Of a DNA stretch of 36,493 nt, positions 1 to 8,962 are shown one piece after another. Position 1 is the stretch's first letter. Every line of letters starts with the position of its first letter. The position numbers were made by a program, and so were the translations under genes. This stretch comes from an uncultured Saprospiraceae bacterium. Its GTDB lineage: Bacteria > Bacteroidota > Bacteroidia > Chitinophagales > Saprospiraceae. The notes under the pieces were generated by a model. It saw only the letters and a program-made list of their open reading frames with translations. It was not told the origin of the DNA and did not search any database. The stretch is from assembly GCA_937951685.1 (NCBI GenBank), contig CALFBG010000065.1:1-36493 (forward strand). The letters run 5' to 3'.

Positions 1-101
1 ACAAGAAGATGCTTGCAAAAAACGGGTTCAAGTAAAGAAGATACTTTTAACAACAGTATTAAATACACGGTGTAACAAATAATACTTCATATTACAAAGC
101 A
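1..101. other. window edge, no gene seen
   Basis: AT-rich flank downstream of the minus-strand oxidoreductase gene. I see no reading frame and no convincing hairpin terminator here. Confidence 0.5.
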
Positions 102-1112
102 CTAAAAGCCTTCCAATACAATTTTTCCTTTTGCTTTGTGAGATTCTAATAAAGCGTGTGCTTTTCTTAAGTTTTCCGCATTGATTTTACCGAAGTGTGC
201 ACCAACGGTCGTTTGGATAATTCCTTCATCAATCAAATCTGCGGTAGCATTTAAAATATTATGCTGCTCAATCATATCCTCGGTTTGAAACATCGAGCGC
301 GTAAACATCAACTCGATATGTGTAGATACCGCTTTTGTCTTAAATGGCATCACGTTGAGTACTTTGGGATCATCAATAAAACCAAATTTACCTTGCGGTT
401 GAATAATTTTTACGATTTCGTCGATATGTTGCTCCGTAGCGTTCAGGCTAACTACATAGTTGGGGCCTTCGAGTGCGTACTTGGCAAATTCTTCGCTTAG
501 TTTATTGCGGTGGTTTACGACTTGGTCAACGCCTAAAGCTGCGAGCCAAGTCGTTGTTTCTGGTCGAGACGCCGTACCGATTACTTTGAGTTTGGTGCGT
601 TTTTTGGCGAGTTGCACCAAAACCGAACCAACGCCACCCGCCGCACCAATCACCAAGATAGATTTATCGTCATTTTCCCGGTCTACTTCCATTCGATCAA
701 AAAGCATTTCCCAAGCGGTAAGCGTCGTCAAAGGTAAAGCGGCGGCTTCTCCAAAGCTTAAGCTTTTAGGCTTACGTCCAACGATCCGCTCATCTACCAA
801 CTGAAACTCCGCATTACTCCCCGAGCGCGTCAAGTCTCCCGCGTACCAAACTTCATCTCCAACGTTAAATAGACTCACTTCTGGTCCTATTTCCTTCACG
901 ATACCCGCAGCATCCCAACCGATAACTTTCCATTCTCCGTCCGCTGGTTTCCTTCCTTGTCGGATTTTAAAATCTACGGGATTTACCGAAATGGCTTTTA
1001 CTTCCACAAGGAGATCTTTCCCCGTCGCCTTAGGAACGGGCAATTCCACCATTTGCAAGGATTGCTCATTGTCGATGGATAAATTTTCTTGATAGGCAAT
1101 TGCTTTCATCAT
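102..1112 (-). CDS. zinc-independent MDR-family alcohol dehydrogenase / quinone oxidoreductase
   Basis: A 336-residue medium-chain dehydrogenase/reductase, expected to be a cytoplasmic NAD(P)H-dependent reductase of quinones or enones. An N-terminal GroES-like half (about residues 5-130, with the stretch AISVNPVDFKIRQG) is followed by a Rossmann half whose glycine motif AAGGVGS lies near residue 157. The catalytic-zinc and structural-zinc cysteine clusters of true alcohol dehydrogenases are absent, although automated pipelines often call this subfamily zinc-binding. The length is normal for the family. The frame opens with two Met codons, so the start may be 1109 rather than 1112. It lies 199 bases downstream of the giant haloperoxidase gene on the same strand, with a weak terminator between, so it is probably transcribed separately. 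The substrate cannot be read from the sequence. Confidence 0.9.
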   Translation of the reverse strand: MMKAIAYQENLSIDNEQSLQMVELPVPKATGKDLLVEVKAISVNPVDFKIRQGRKPADGEWKVIGWDAAGIVKEIGPEVSLFNVGDEVWYAGDLTRSGSNAEFQLVDERIVGRKPKSLSFGEAAALPLTTLTAWEMLFDRMEVDRENDDKSILVIGAAGGVGSVLVQLAKKRTKLKVIGTASRPETTTWLAALGVDQVVNHRNKLSEEFAKYALEGPNYVVSLNATEQHIDEIVKIIQPQGKFGFIDDPKVLNVMPFKTKAVSTHIELMFTRSMFQTEDMIEQHNILNATADLIDEGIIQTTVGAHFGKINAENLRKAHALLESHKAKGKIVLEGF

Positions 1113-1208
1113 ATTGAACTGATCTTTATAAACTCTTTTAATAATTTGAATTTCAAAGATGAGCTTTTTTGTACAAATTGCCCTGGTACATAAGATGGTT
1201 CTTTTGGT

Positions 1209-1226
1209 AAAAAAAGAGGTTTCCTC
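1209..1226 (-). terminator. weak intrinsic terminator after the 1951-residue gene
   Basis: Read on the minus strand, GAGG-AAA-CCTC is followed directly by seven T. The stem is only four base pairs, but the placement about 85 bases after the stop of the large gene fits a terminator. Confidence 0.4.
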
Positions 1227-1311
1227 AAAAAAAGCAATAGGAATTCTACAGGATTTAGCTTAGAGCCTGTTGTAAATTTAAGTTTACCTTGCTACTTAAA
1301 TATTGCTATTC

Positions 1312-4300
1312 TTACCATTTCACCACCATAAATCCACGTGAAAAATTCCGTTGTCCTTCCACGTCAAAATACACCCGATAAGATCCCGCAGGATATTTCG
1401 AAACGTCAAAAACTTGTAACTCGGCTCCTACTGCGTTTACTATTTTACGATCCATTCGTTGCCCCAGCGCATTAAAAACCTGCATACTTACGCTTCGCCC
1501 CGTAAATTCTTTTAAGTTAATGGATAAGCGGGCAGTTGCTGGATTTGGAAATAAAACAACCTTATTCGGATCGCCCAAAAATTGAATACTTTCTTCGTTA
1601 GAATAACGCTCCGTACCATCTTGGTACAATTGGCGAATGCGGTACGTACTTTTACCCAATTCCGTGTCGTGATCTAGGTAGCGATACAACTGCGTCGCAT
1701 TTATTTGTTGCCGACTCGTTTGTGTTGCAATTGCCTCAAAATGAATGCCATCAGTAGCGCGTTCAATTTGATAAGATTCCGTTTCGCCGTCCATATTCGT
1801 GGTCCATTGGAGTGCGGCGGATTGATTTTGTGGTGTTACGTGTAAGGCCAGTATCGACTGAACCCTTGCTTGTGGGCCCGTCACGGTTACCGTCGTTGAA
1901 CTTTCGCAAATCGGTTGCCAGTTGCTATTGTATAACTTGAGGAGAACAATGTAGTTCCCTGGGGATAACGTAAGCGTTTCCGTAGGATTGCAATTCGTCG
2001 CACATTGGTATTCCTGTTGCCAAGTAGCGGTAAAGACTTGCAAATGCGCAATGGGCGCTGCATCCAAACCCGTTACCGTTAAGGTATTTGCTCCACTCGT
2101 AACGAGAACTAAATCGCAAGGCGTTCCCGTGGGTTCACAAGCATCACCAATACCATTATTATTCGCATCGGCCTGATTTGGATTTGCGGTACTCGGACAG
2201 TTATCATTGTTATCGCAAATCCCATCATTATCCGTATCACCGCCTACATTCAGACAAGGATCAATCGTTTCACAAGCATCGCCAATACCGTTGTTGTTTG
2301 CATCGGTTTGTGATGCATTAAAGGTAGTGGGACAATTATCATTATCGTTACAAATACCGTCCCCATCGCTATCGCCACCTAAGCTGGCACAAGGATTTCC
2401 TCCGCCCGTCGTTACTGTTACGGTTTGTTGAACATCGCAAATCGGTTGCCAATTGCTCGTATATAATTTTACCGAAATAATATAATTTCCTGCTGGTACA
2501 GCAATGGTCTCCGTTGGGTTACAATTCACCGCACAACTATATTGCTGCGCCCAATTCGCGTCATAGATTTGCAAATGCATAATCGGTGCCGCGTTCAATC
2601 CACTAACCGTTAAAGTTCCATCTCCCGTTGTGAAGACGAGGTCGTCACAATCCCCATTCGAAGGTATTTCACAAGCATCGCCAATGCCGTTATTATTCGT
2701 ATCACTTTGACTAGGATTTACGATCGCAGGGCAATTATCATTATCATCACAAATGCCATCACCGTCGCTATCGCCACCTAAACTCGCACAGGGATCAAGT
2801 GTATCGCAAGCATCACCAATGCCATTATTATCAATATCCGCTTGGTTGGGATTTGCTGTATTGGGGCAATTGTCATTATTATTACAAATGCCGTCTTCAT
2901 CGCTATCACCACCCAAATTTAAACAAGGATCGCCCCCACCCGTCGTCACCGTTACTGTTTGTTGAATATTACAAATCGGTTGCCAGTTGCTCGTATACAA
3001 TTTTACCGAAACGATATAATCGCCCGCCGGCAAAACAATCGTTTCCGTTGGATTGCAATCTGCGGCGCAGCTATATTGCGGCACCCACGCGGCACTATAA
3101 ATTTGTAAATGCATAATCGGCGCAGCATTCAGTCCACTTACGATTAAAATTCCGTCTCCAGTTGTAATGACCAAGTCATCGCAATCTCCGTTCGAAGGCG
3201 TTTCACAAGCGTCGCCAATGCCATTATTGTTGGTATCCGTTTGGTTGGGATTCGCTACTACGGGGCAATTATCATTGTCGTCGCAAATCCCATCGCCGTC
3301 ACTATCGCCACCGAAAGTGGTACAAGGATCAACTGTGTCGCAAGCATCGCCAATGCCATCATTATCCGTGTCTGCTTGACTTGCATTTGCCGTATTTGGG
3401 CAATTATCATTATCATCACAAATCCCATCACCGTCACTATCGCCGCCTAAATTTAAACAAGGATCGCCATTCCCCGACGTCACCGTTACCACTTGTTGAA
3501 TATCACAAATCGGTTGCCAGTTACTCGTATATAATTTTATCGAAACAATATAATCGCCTTCCGGCAACACAATCGTTTCCGTTGGATTACAATCTACGGC
3601 GCAGCTATATTGCGGCACCCAAGTGGAGCTATAAATTTGTAAATGCATAACGGGCGCAGCATCTAAACCACTTACGACAATCGCTCCGTTAATTCCTGTA
3701 ATTGAGAGCGCCTCACAATCTCCGTTAGCAGGAGTATCGCAAACATCGCCGATACCGTTATTATCCGCATCAGCTTGATTTGGATTCGCTAAGTTGGGAC
3801 AATTATCATCATCATCACAAATGCCATCGCCATCGGTGTCTCCAGCTAAATTCGCACAAGGATCCTCTTCGCAGAGATCAGGGTTTCCATTATTGTTATT
3901 ATCGATGAAGAAACTAAGTGCTTTATCAAAAGCATCATTTCCAATTTGTTCGCCCATAATTCGACCGGGAATATCATCGGCGGGTGGATGAATACCGCCC
4001 CAGATTCGAGACAAGGCAGATTGATCCGCCGCATCTTGATAAGTTGCCCATTGTAATTCCACATCTACACTTGGTCCATCTTCGAAGACCAAGAATTCAT
4101 CTTTCTTCGCTAGGTAAGTTCCTAGACCACCGGGAAAATAATTACTGCCCGTCAATTTCGTCAATACCGTTGCTGCCGCGCGAGAAAAAGTAGAGTGTCC
4201 TGAAACGTAGCCCGCAAAATTGGGTGTTACGAAAGATGGTCGTTGATAAGGTTCCCAGTTTTCTGCTAAAATCCAATCGACGCCAGCTTCGTCCGTATCG

Positions 4301-7167
4301 ACATTATTAATTAAATCATGACCTTGCCACGCTTTAAGTTTTATTTTACCAAGATTAACGTTACCTGCCCCCGCAAGTGGATCGCCAGTGTTGATGAGTT
4401 CTATATAATTCGGAATTAGCGGCAAGCCTTCGGGATCGTAGGAAGGTAAGTTAGGATCAGAACTTTGTCCTTGAGCAGCCATTCCACGGATAGCCGAAAT
4501 GGGTCGAATGTAATCGTACCAACCTTTGATGCCCCAAGCGGTAACTGCGGCATCGTGCATCGCGCCACCTAGCATGAAGTAAGATTTAATGTACCATTCC
4601 TGTTCGTCTAATATGGGACCTTGTCCTGCTAGACGTTTCTCGAAGTCGGGATGATCTGCGACGTATTCGTTAAGGATGGTAAACCAATGTCCCGGGGGTG
4701 TTTCTGAATCTGGACCATCTGCCCAAAACTCTGCTACAACCCGCGTAAAATCTCCACGGGGAACAATATTGGGTGCGTACCCTTGTCCCGTTACTGGATT
4801 TATGGCATGACCAGAAACGGAAGTTCCACCATCTAGTTGCGCATAAAAATTAGGATAATCATTGATATTCGTAGGAAAGGCAGAAGTATTACCAATGCCC
4901 GACGGAGAGATTTGCCATAGGACACCATCCGTTGGATCGAGGTGAGCAGACCAAGTAGCGACCGTGGCGAATCCCCACTGATAATTACTGGAACTTCCGC
5001 TACCATCATTTTGTAAAGTTGGTGCGGCACCGGGATCGTGATAAACTTTATAGGTTACGCCATCTCTTTGGTAGCTATTTGCGTTTGCTTGATCCAACGC
5101 GAATGGCTGAACACTCCCCCATTCTGGACTTAAGAAATCAGGTGTTGCACCGGGAATTACATTTCCACTTTGGTCAATAAAGATCTCTAGGGTTAAGGGT
5201 TGCCAGCGATTAAAATCGGTGAGATTTGGGTTGCCGGGATTATCGACGACGAGTGGCGCATTGACGGGTTGATAGCCTGCGTTTTCGTAGCTATTTTGTT
5301 CGTTAGAATTATCTTGTAAACCATAGTTGATATAGCACTGTGCAATGTAATTTCCAAGTGCCGCTGCGGAACCATTTTCGTAAGCTATACTGGTCAGGCT
5401 AATATCATAACCTAAGGTATTCATATGATTATCGTAGCCTGCTTGGAGCAGAGTCGCATTAGTTGAATTGGCAAAACGGTGAGAAAGTATGCGGTACATC
5501 GCGTAGCTGATGGTCGTTGCTATGGCTTCATCTGGATCGCCATTCGGAGTAAAATCGGAAAAGTCGCAGGTAAATCCTTCGAGGGATTGACCGATCAAAT
5601 AATTGCAAGCTTCTTGATTGTAAATGGCCCAAGCATCCCACATTGCCGCAGAACTATGAAAGAGGTTTCTGGCGTGTACGGTTGGTCGAGCAAGGTCTTT
5701 TCGGATAGATTCTAGTAACAATTCGTTCCACTGTCGTGGCAAACTCAAATCGGTACTCACAATTGGATAATCTGGATTTGGATTACAATTCGGATCAGGA
5801 TTTGCGGGGCACGGATCACAAGCATCTGCCAAGCCATCCAAATCAAAATCAGCACTTAAAGGTGCTAATTCACAATTGTCAGATTGAAAAATAGCATAGC
5901 CTTCACATTTCCCCAAGATGAAATCAGGCAAACCATCATTATTAATATCTAAAAGACTGAAATCATAAGTGTTGGTTGCCCAATCCTGAGCACTATTCAT
6001 ATACACATCCGTAAAACTTCCATTATTGTTGCGCAGCAAAACGAAGCGACGATTAGAATTACAAGGAGGAATATCGACATCGACATCTGCCACGGCAATA
6101 TCCATATCGCCATCCAAATCAAAATCTATCGCGTGGACATTGCCACCAAAGCCATTTGTATTGGCAGAATTAATTGTTTCACTGAGATAATTGATATTGC
6201 TATTCGGCGTGATGGTCGTCGCTTTTAAAAGATAATCAATTCCATCATCAATTACGTACAAGTCTAATTTACCATCCAAATTAAAATCCTCGATTTCAAT
6301 CATGTACGGACTATTACTGACGGGCTCGCTGATATTTTGCCAGTTGCTAAAGTTGCCGTCGCCTTCATTGTATAAAATAAAAACACCACGGTTATTCCAA
6401 GGCGCGACGTTATATAAAGTACTGACTTTGATGATATCCTTGTCCCCATCGTTGTCCATATCTTTGATTTCGACTTCCGTTCCGAAGGCAGAATTTCTTA
6501 GATTGCCCAAGCGTGCTTGTCCTTCTTCGCTAAAGTTGCCATTTCCATCGTTGATAAAAAGAAAATCTTGTGCGATTCCCCCAGAGGCATTTTGTTTGTA
6601 ATTAACAAAATAGATATCCATAAAACCGTCTCCATTCACATCTCCCCCTTTTACGGCGCAGATTAATGGAACATCATCTAAACTTGCAGGAAAACGAGTA
6701 GCCGTTTCGTCAACGAGTCCGAGCCAATTGCCATTTGCATCGTTCCCTTGATTTCGGTAATACAACGGAGCCTGATTAAAAGTATTTGCGACAATTACAT
6801 CTTTCCAGCCGTCATCATCAAAATCGCCAATAAAAACATCCCGAGCGTGTGTTGGATTGCTGATAAAGCCCGGAGCGAACTGCGCCGTTTGATCGACTAA
6901 AGCTCCGCCCACATTCATGAGCAATAAATCTGATTTTTCGGGTTCGGTAGGATTGGAAAAGGGAACTTTCCGTACGACGATTACATCTTCAAAACCGTCG
7001 TTATTTAGATCTGCTGGTTCCATATCCTTTTCCTCATCGTCAGAATTGGCGACGGAACTAAGGGTCAAATTTGTATCCGTAATTTCTTCCCAATCTAGCC
7101 ACTGGGCGGAGAGTTCGACTTGTGTAAGACATGAAAGAACCAAGAGTATAAGACACCGCTTAAACAT
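1312..7167 (-). CDS. secreted FG-GAP / vanadium haloperoxidase / TSP3 fusion with T9SS sorting domain
   Basis: A 1951-residue modular exoprotein. A signal peptide (about 1-22) is followed by seven Asp-rich FG-GAP/VCBS repeats (about 40-430; for example GDFDDDGWKDVIVA), as in a seven-bladed propeller. Residues about 470-1100 form a PAP2/vanadium-haloperoxidase domain with all three signatures in order: K881-x6-R888-P889, S989-G990-H991, and S1053-R1054-x5-H1060-x3-D1064. H1060 is the predicted vanadate ligand and H991 the acid-base histidine. Then come seven Ca-binding thrombospondin type 3 repeats interleaved with four copies of an ~88-residue beta module, an FN3-like segment (about 1780-1865), and a T9SS type A C-terminal domain starting near FPNPATARLSIN. 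The family either oxidises halides with peroxide or acts as a phosphatase; sequence alone does not decide. It is expected to be exported by Sec, then T9SS, and anchored or released outside the cell. Confidence 0.92.
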   Translation of the reverse strand: MFKRCLILLVLSCLTQVELSAQWLDWEEITDTNLTLSSVANSDDEEKDMEPADLNNDGFEDVIVVRKVPFSNPTEPEKSDLLLMNVGGALVDQTAQFAPGFISNPTHARDVFIGDFDDDGWKDVIVANTFNQAPLYYRNQGNDANGNWLGLVDETATRFPASLDDVPLICAVKGGDVNGDGFMDIYFVNYKQNASGGIAQDFLFINDGNGNFSEEGQARLGNLRNSAFGTEVEIKDMDNDGDKDIIKVSTLYNVAPWNNRGVFILYNEGDGNFSNWQNISEPVSNSPYMIEIEDFNLDGKLDLYVIDDGIDYLLKATTITPNSNINYLSETINSANTNGFGGNVHAIDFDLDGDMDIAVADVDVDIPPCNSNRRFVLLRNNNGSFTDVYMNSAQDWATNTYDFSLLDINNDGLPDFILGKCEGYAIFQSDNCELAPLSADFDLDGLADACDPCPANPDPNCNPNPDYPIVSTDLSLPRQWNELLLESIRKDLARPTVHARNLFHSSAAMWDAWAIYNQEACNYLIGQSLEGFTCDFSDFTPNGDPDEAIATTISYAMYRILSHRFANSTNATLLQAGYDNHMNTLGYDISLTSIAYENGSAAALGNYIAQCYINYGLQDNSNEQNSYENAGYQPVNAPLVVDNPGNPNLTDFNRWQPLTLEIFIDQSGNVIPGATPDFLSPEWGSVQPFALDQANANSYQRDGVTYKVYHDPGAAPTLQNDGSGSSSNYQWGFATVATWSAHLDPTDGVLWQISPSGIGNTSAFPTNINDYPNFYAQLDGGTSVSGHAINPVTGQGYAPNIVPRGDFTRVVAEFWADGPDSETPPGHWFTILNEYVADHPDFEKRLAGQGPILDEQEWYIKSYFMLGGAMHDAAVTAWGIKGWYDYIRPISAIRGMAAQGQSSDPNLPSYDPEGLPLIPNYIELINTGDPLAGAGNVNLGKIKLKAWQGHDLINNVDTDEAGVDWILAENWEPYQRPSFVTPNFAGYVSGHSTFSRAAATVLTKLTGSNYFPGGLGTYLAKKDEFLVFEDGPSVDVELQWATYQDAADQSALSRIWGGIHPPADDIPGRIMGEQIGNDAFDKALSFFIDNNNNGNPDLCEEDPCANLAGDTDGDGICDDDDNCPNLANPNQADADNNGIGDVCDTPANGDCEALSITGINGAIVVSGLDAAPVMHLQIYSSTWVPQYSCAVDCNPTETIVLPEGDYIVSIKLYTSNWQPICDIQQVVTVTSGNGDPCLNLGGDSDGDGICDDNDNCPNTANASQADTDNDGIGDACDTVDPCTTFGGDSDGDGICDDNDNCPVVANPNQTDTNNNGIGDACETPSNGDCDDLVITTGDGILIVSGLNAAPIMHLQIYSAAWVPQYSCAADCNPTETIVLPAGDYIVSVKLYTSNWQPICNIQQTVTVTTGGGDPCLNLGGDSDEDGICNNNDNCPNTANPNQADIDNNGIGDACDTLDPCASLGGDSDGDGICDDNDNCPAIVNPSQSDTNNNGIGDACEIPSNGDCDDLVFTTGDGTLTVSGLNAAPIMHLQIYDANWAQQYSCAVNCNPTETIAVPAGNYIISVKLYTSNWQPICDVQQTVTVTTGGGNPCASLGGDSDGDGICNDNDNCPTTFNASQTDANNNGIGDACETIDPCLNVGGDTDNDGICDNNDNCPSTANPNQADANNNGIGDACEPTGTPCDLVLVTSGANTLTVTGLDAAPIAHLQVFTATWQQEYQCATNCNPTETLTLSPGNYIVLLKLYNSNWQPICESSTTVTVTGPQARVQSILALHVTPQNQSAALQWTTNMDGETESYQIERATDGIHFEAIATQTSRQQINATQLYRYLDHDTELGKSTYRIRQLYQDGTERYSNEESIQFLGDPNKVVLFPNPATARLSINLKEFTGRSVSMQVFNALGQRMDRKIVNAVGAELQVFDVSKYPAGSYRVYFDVEGQRNFSRGFMVVKW
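1870..3865 (-). repeat. compound coding repeat: TSP3-TSP3-beta module, about 531-534 base period
   Basis: Within the large gene, seven TSP3 units (T) and four ~88-residue modules (A) are ordered T-A-TT-A-TT-A-TT-A. The marker CAAATCGGTTGCC recurs at 1907, 2438, 2972 and 3506, giving spacings of 531, 534 and 534 bases. The A module carries conserved LQIY, Y-x-C, NCNPTET and SNWQPIC motifs with paired cysteines. A further degenerate TSP3-like unit precedes the enzyme domain near 5800-5860. The copies are similar enough at DNA level to permit homologous length change. Confidence 0.88.
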
Positions 7168-7575
7168 GTTTGTTGTGTTTTCGTTTTTATAATAATATTA
7201 TTGCGGTTTTGGGCAAACGACCGTATTTGAGCGTGCTCGGTTACGATTGCATTCAGTATGCGCCATAAAAGCGGCTTAAAATCGGTAGCAATGGGGGGAA
7301 ATGCAAGTAAAAGGTGGGGTTAAATCTAGGATAAAGGTAATAAAGTATCGAGTAAAATACAAAGATTTGGGTTGAAATGAAATTCCAAACCGATGAAATA
7401 ACTGCTTAAATTAAAGAGAAAATAGTATGCCGCTCAATATGCGCTTTACCCTGAGTAAGCTTAAAAGTTGTTTGAAACAAAAAACAACTAGACATTCCTT
7501 GATTCTGAATGCCTAGTTGTCGTAAGTTTTCTACCAAAACTATTTTAGGTAAATCTACTTAAGTACTAATACAAA
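7168..7575. other. 408-base intergenic gap
   Basis: It holds the leader and presumed promoter of the large minus-strand gene near 7168-7250 and the terminator of the cupredoxin gene at 7478-7520. I see no gene in it. Confidence 0.6.
7478..7520 (-). terminator. intrinsic terminator of the cupredoxin gene
   Basis: Arms 7484-7497 and 7507-7520 pair over 14 positions with one mismatch around a nine-base loop. On the minus strand a run of six T follows immediately. It lies about 55 bases after the stop at 7576. Confidence 0.75.
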
Positions 7576-8244
7576 TTATTTCACCGTTAAAGGATACGCT
7601 TTCGTTGGATTAAGTGGACAAAAATAAACATATTCTCCCGGCGTTAGCGACACAACTTGCGTCATCGAGCTAGTCCCATTTTTAACGGGTGCTTTGACGT
7701 AGGCGGCTTTAATGTGATTCGCAGCGTCCGTTTTTCCTTTTGGTGCCAAGACGAATCCTACTTCGTGGTCAACGCCATTATTTACGATCTCAAATTCGTA
7801 ATCGCCCGCAGCAAGCGTAAGTGTTTCCGTGGTAAATTTTCCCGTAGTTTGTTCCAAGCGAATCTTTTTTACGGGAGCCGTTACGGTGAGCTCGTATTGT
7901 TCCGTTGGATTTAAAGGACAAAAATAAACGTATTCGCCGGCGCTGAGGGAAACCACCTGCGTGAGGGAGCTCGCACCATTTTTAACGGGTGCTTTGACGT
8001 ACGCGGCTTTGATATGATTAGCTTGGTCGGTTTTTCCTTTGGGAGCTAAAACAAAGCCTACTTCGTGATCTACTCCGTTATTTGCAATCTCAAACTGGTA
8101 ATCGCCCGGTGCAAGGGTAAGGCTTTTGATGGTAAATTCGCCCGGCGTTTGCCCTAAATTTATTTTACTAACTTGGGCAGTAATTGAGGTGGTAAAAACG
8201 AAAAGTAATAAAAATATTAGGCTGAAATTTTTTGACTGTAACAT
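7576..8244 (-). CDS. secreted tandem cupredoxin-like protein
   Basis: A 222-residue exported protein with a clear signal peptide (residues 1-23, cut after TSITA before Q). It has two ~98-residue cupredoxin-like beta-sandwich repeats (27-126 and 127-222). Each contains GDY-x-FEI, NNGVDHEVGFVLAPKGKTD, and a late YVYFCPLNPT motif. The family (plastocyanin-like) binds type 1 copper through His, Cys, His and usually Met. Here the first His (in DHEVGF) and the Cys (YFCP) are present, but the expected C-x(2-4)-H and trailing Met are missing in both repeats. It may therefore be a non-copper or unusual-metal member with a structural or ligand-binding role. It is transcribed alone, with its own terminator. 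Annotation as a cupredoxin-like protein is safe; electron transfer is not established. Confidence 0.85.
   Translation of the reverse strand: MLQSKNFSLIFLLLFVFTTSITAQVSKINLGQTPGEFTIKSLTLAPGDYQFEIANNGVDHEVGFVLAPKGKTDQANHIKAAYVKAPVKNGASSLTQVVSLSAGEYVYFCPLNPTEQYELTVTAPVKKIRLEQTTGKFTTETLTLAAGDYEFEIVNNGVDHEVGFVLAPKGKTDAANHIKAAYVKAPVKNGTSSMTQVVSLTPGEYVYFCPLNPTKAYPLTVK
7579..8166 (-). repeat. internal duplication of the cupredoxin domain (period 300 bases)
   Basis: Near-identical DNA segments recur 300 bases apart; for example CGTTGGATT begins at 7603 and again at 7903. The two protein repeats agree at most positions, so the duplication is recent or kept homogeneous. Confidence 0.85.
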
Positions 8245-8962
8245 GATCTTATTTTTTTTAATGAATGAAGTTGTTTAAAATGATAATGCAAAGATGTAGC
8301 TAAATCAGCCTTCAATTGTAGTCCCGACTTCCTCAAGACTTGTCCAAATTTCCCTTTTTGCAAAAATGGATACTATTTCCATTAAAGTTAATCCTACTTA
8401 TTCCTAAAAAATGGATTAAGTATTGAGCATATGCTATTCGGAAAAGCTTATTTGAAAAATGAAATGGAAAATAAAATCAAATAAAAATCAACGATCTTGT
8501 CGTTTTTTGTATTTTTTTTGTTATATTTATAACTTAAGATTACGAGTTCAAGAAAAATACTCAAATATAGTGATACCCTTTGCTATTAAACCCTATTAAC
8601 AGTTAACGTTCAACTACGTTATAAAACACACTACCCTTCTTGCCGCTTGCGGCGGTATATCCTTTAATGCACTTCGCCAAGATATACTTTGCCCTGAGCA
8701 ATTCATTGCTATAGTCGCCATGAAATTGCCTTTATCGTAGCATTCTACTGAGCCACCTCTTATTTAACTAAAGCTTCTTTTTTAGTTCTCAGCAGCGCTG
8801 TGGATTCCCCAAATGAGTAGTTTTGATGGCACACCGGATGCTTCGTAGGTCATTTCTAGCTGATGCGCTAAGCTTGTTCAAGGAACAGTCTTAGGCTAAA
8901 ATCCTATTGCCCAATAATGATTGCAGCACTAATTTGATTTATTCATTTTTAAATATTTAACT
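8245..8962. other. 718-base non-coding gap between divergent genes
   Basis: The gap separates a minus-strand and a plus-strand gene, so both promoters must lie here. Visible items are a small hairpin with a T run (AACGA-TCTTG-TCGTT, 8490-8504, followed by T-rich DNA), a GCCGC-TT-GCGGC dyad at 8642-8653, and a candidate promoter at 8907-8936. The segment from about 8640 to 8900 is visibly less AT-rich than its surroundings, but I find no reading frame of credible length. Confidence 0.5.
8907..8936 (+). promoter_or_regulatory. candidate Bacteroidota-type promoter for the 340-residue gene
   Basis: TTG at 8907-8909, then 20 bases, then TAATTTG at 8930-8936. This resembles the known TTTG / TAnnTTTG pattern of Bacteroidota, one base short in the -7 box. 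It would start transcription about 20 bases before the ATG at 8963. Confidence 0.3.

Noticed and set aside
1988..3991. Several plus-strand open frames of 60-105 codons opposite the TSP3 array
   Set aside because: They repeat with the same period as the array and are Ser/Pro-rich antisense readings of it. They arise from the repeat composition of the real minus-strand gene.
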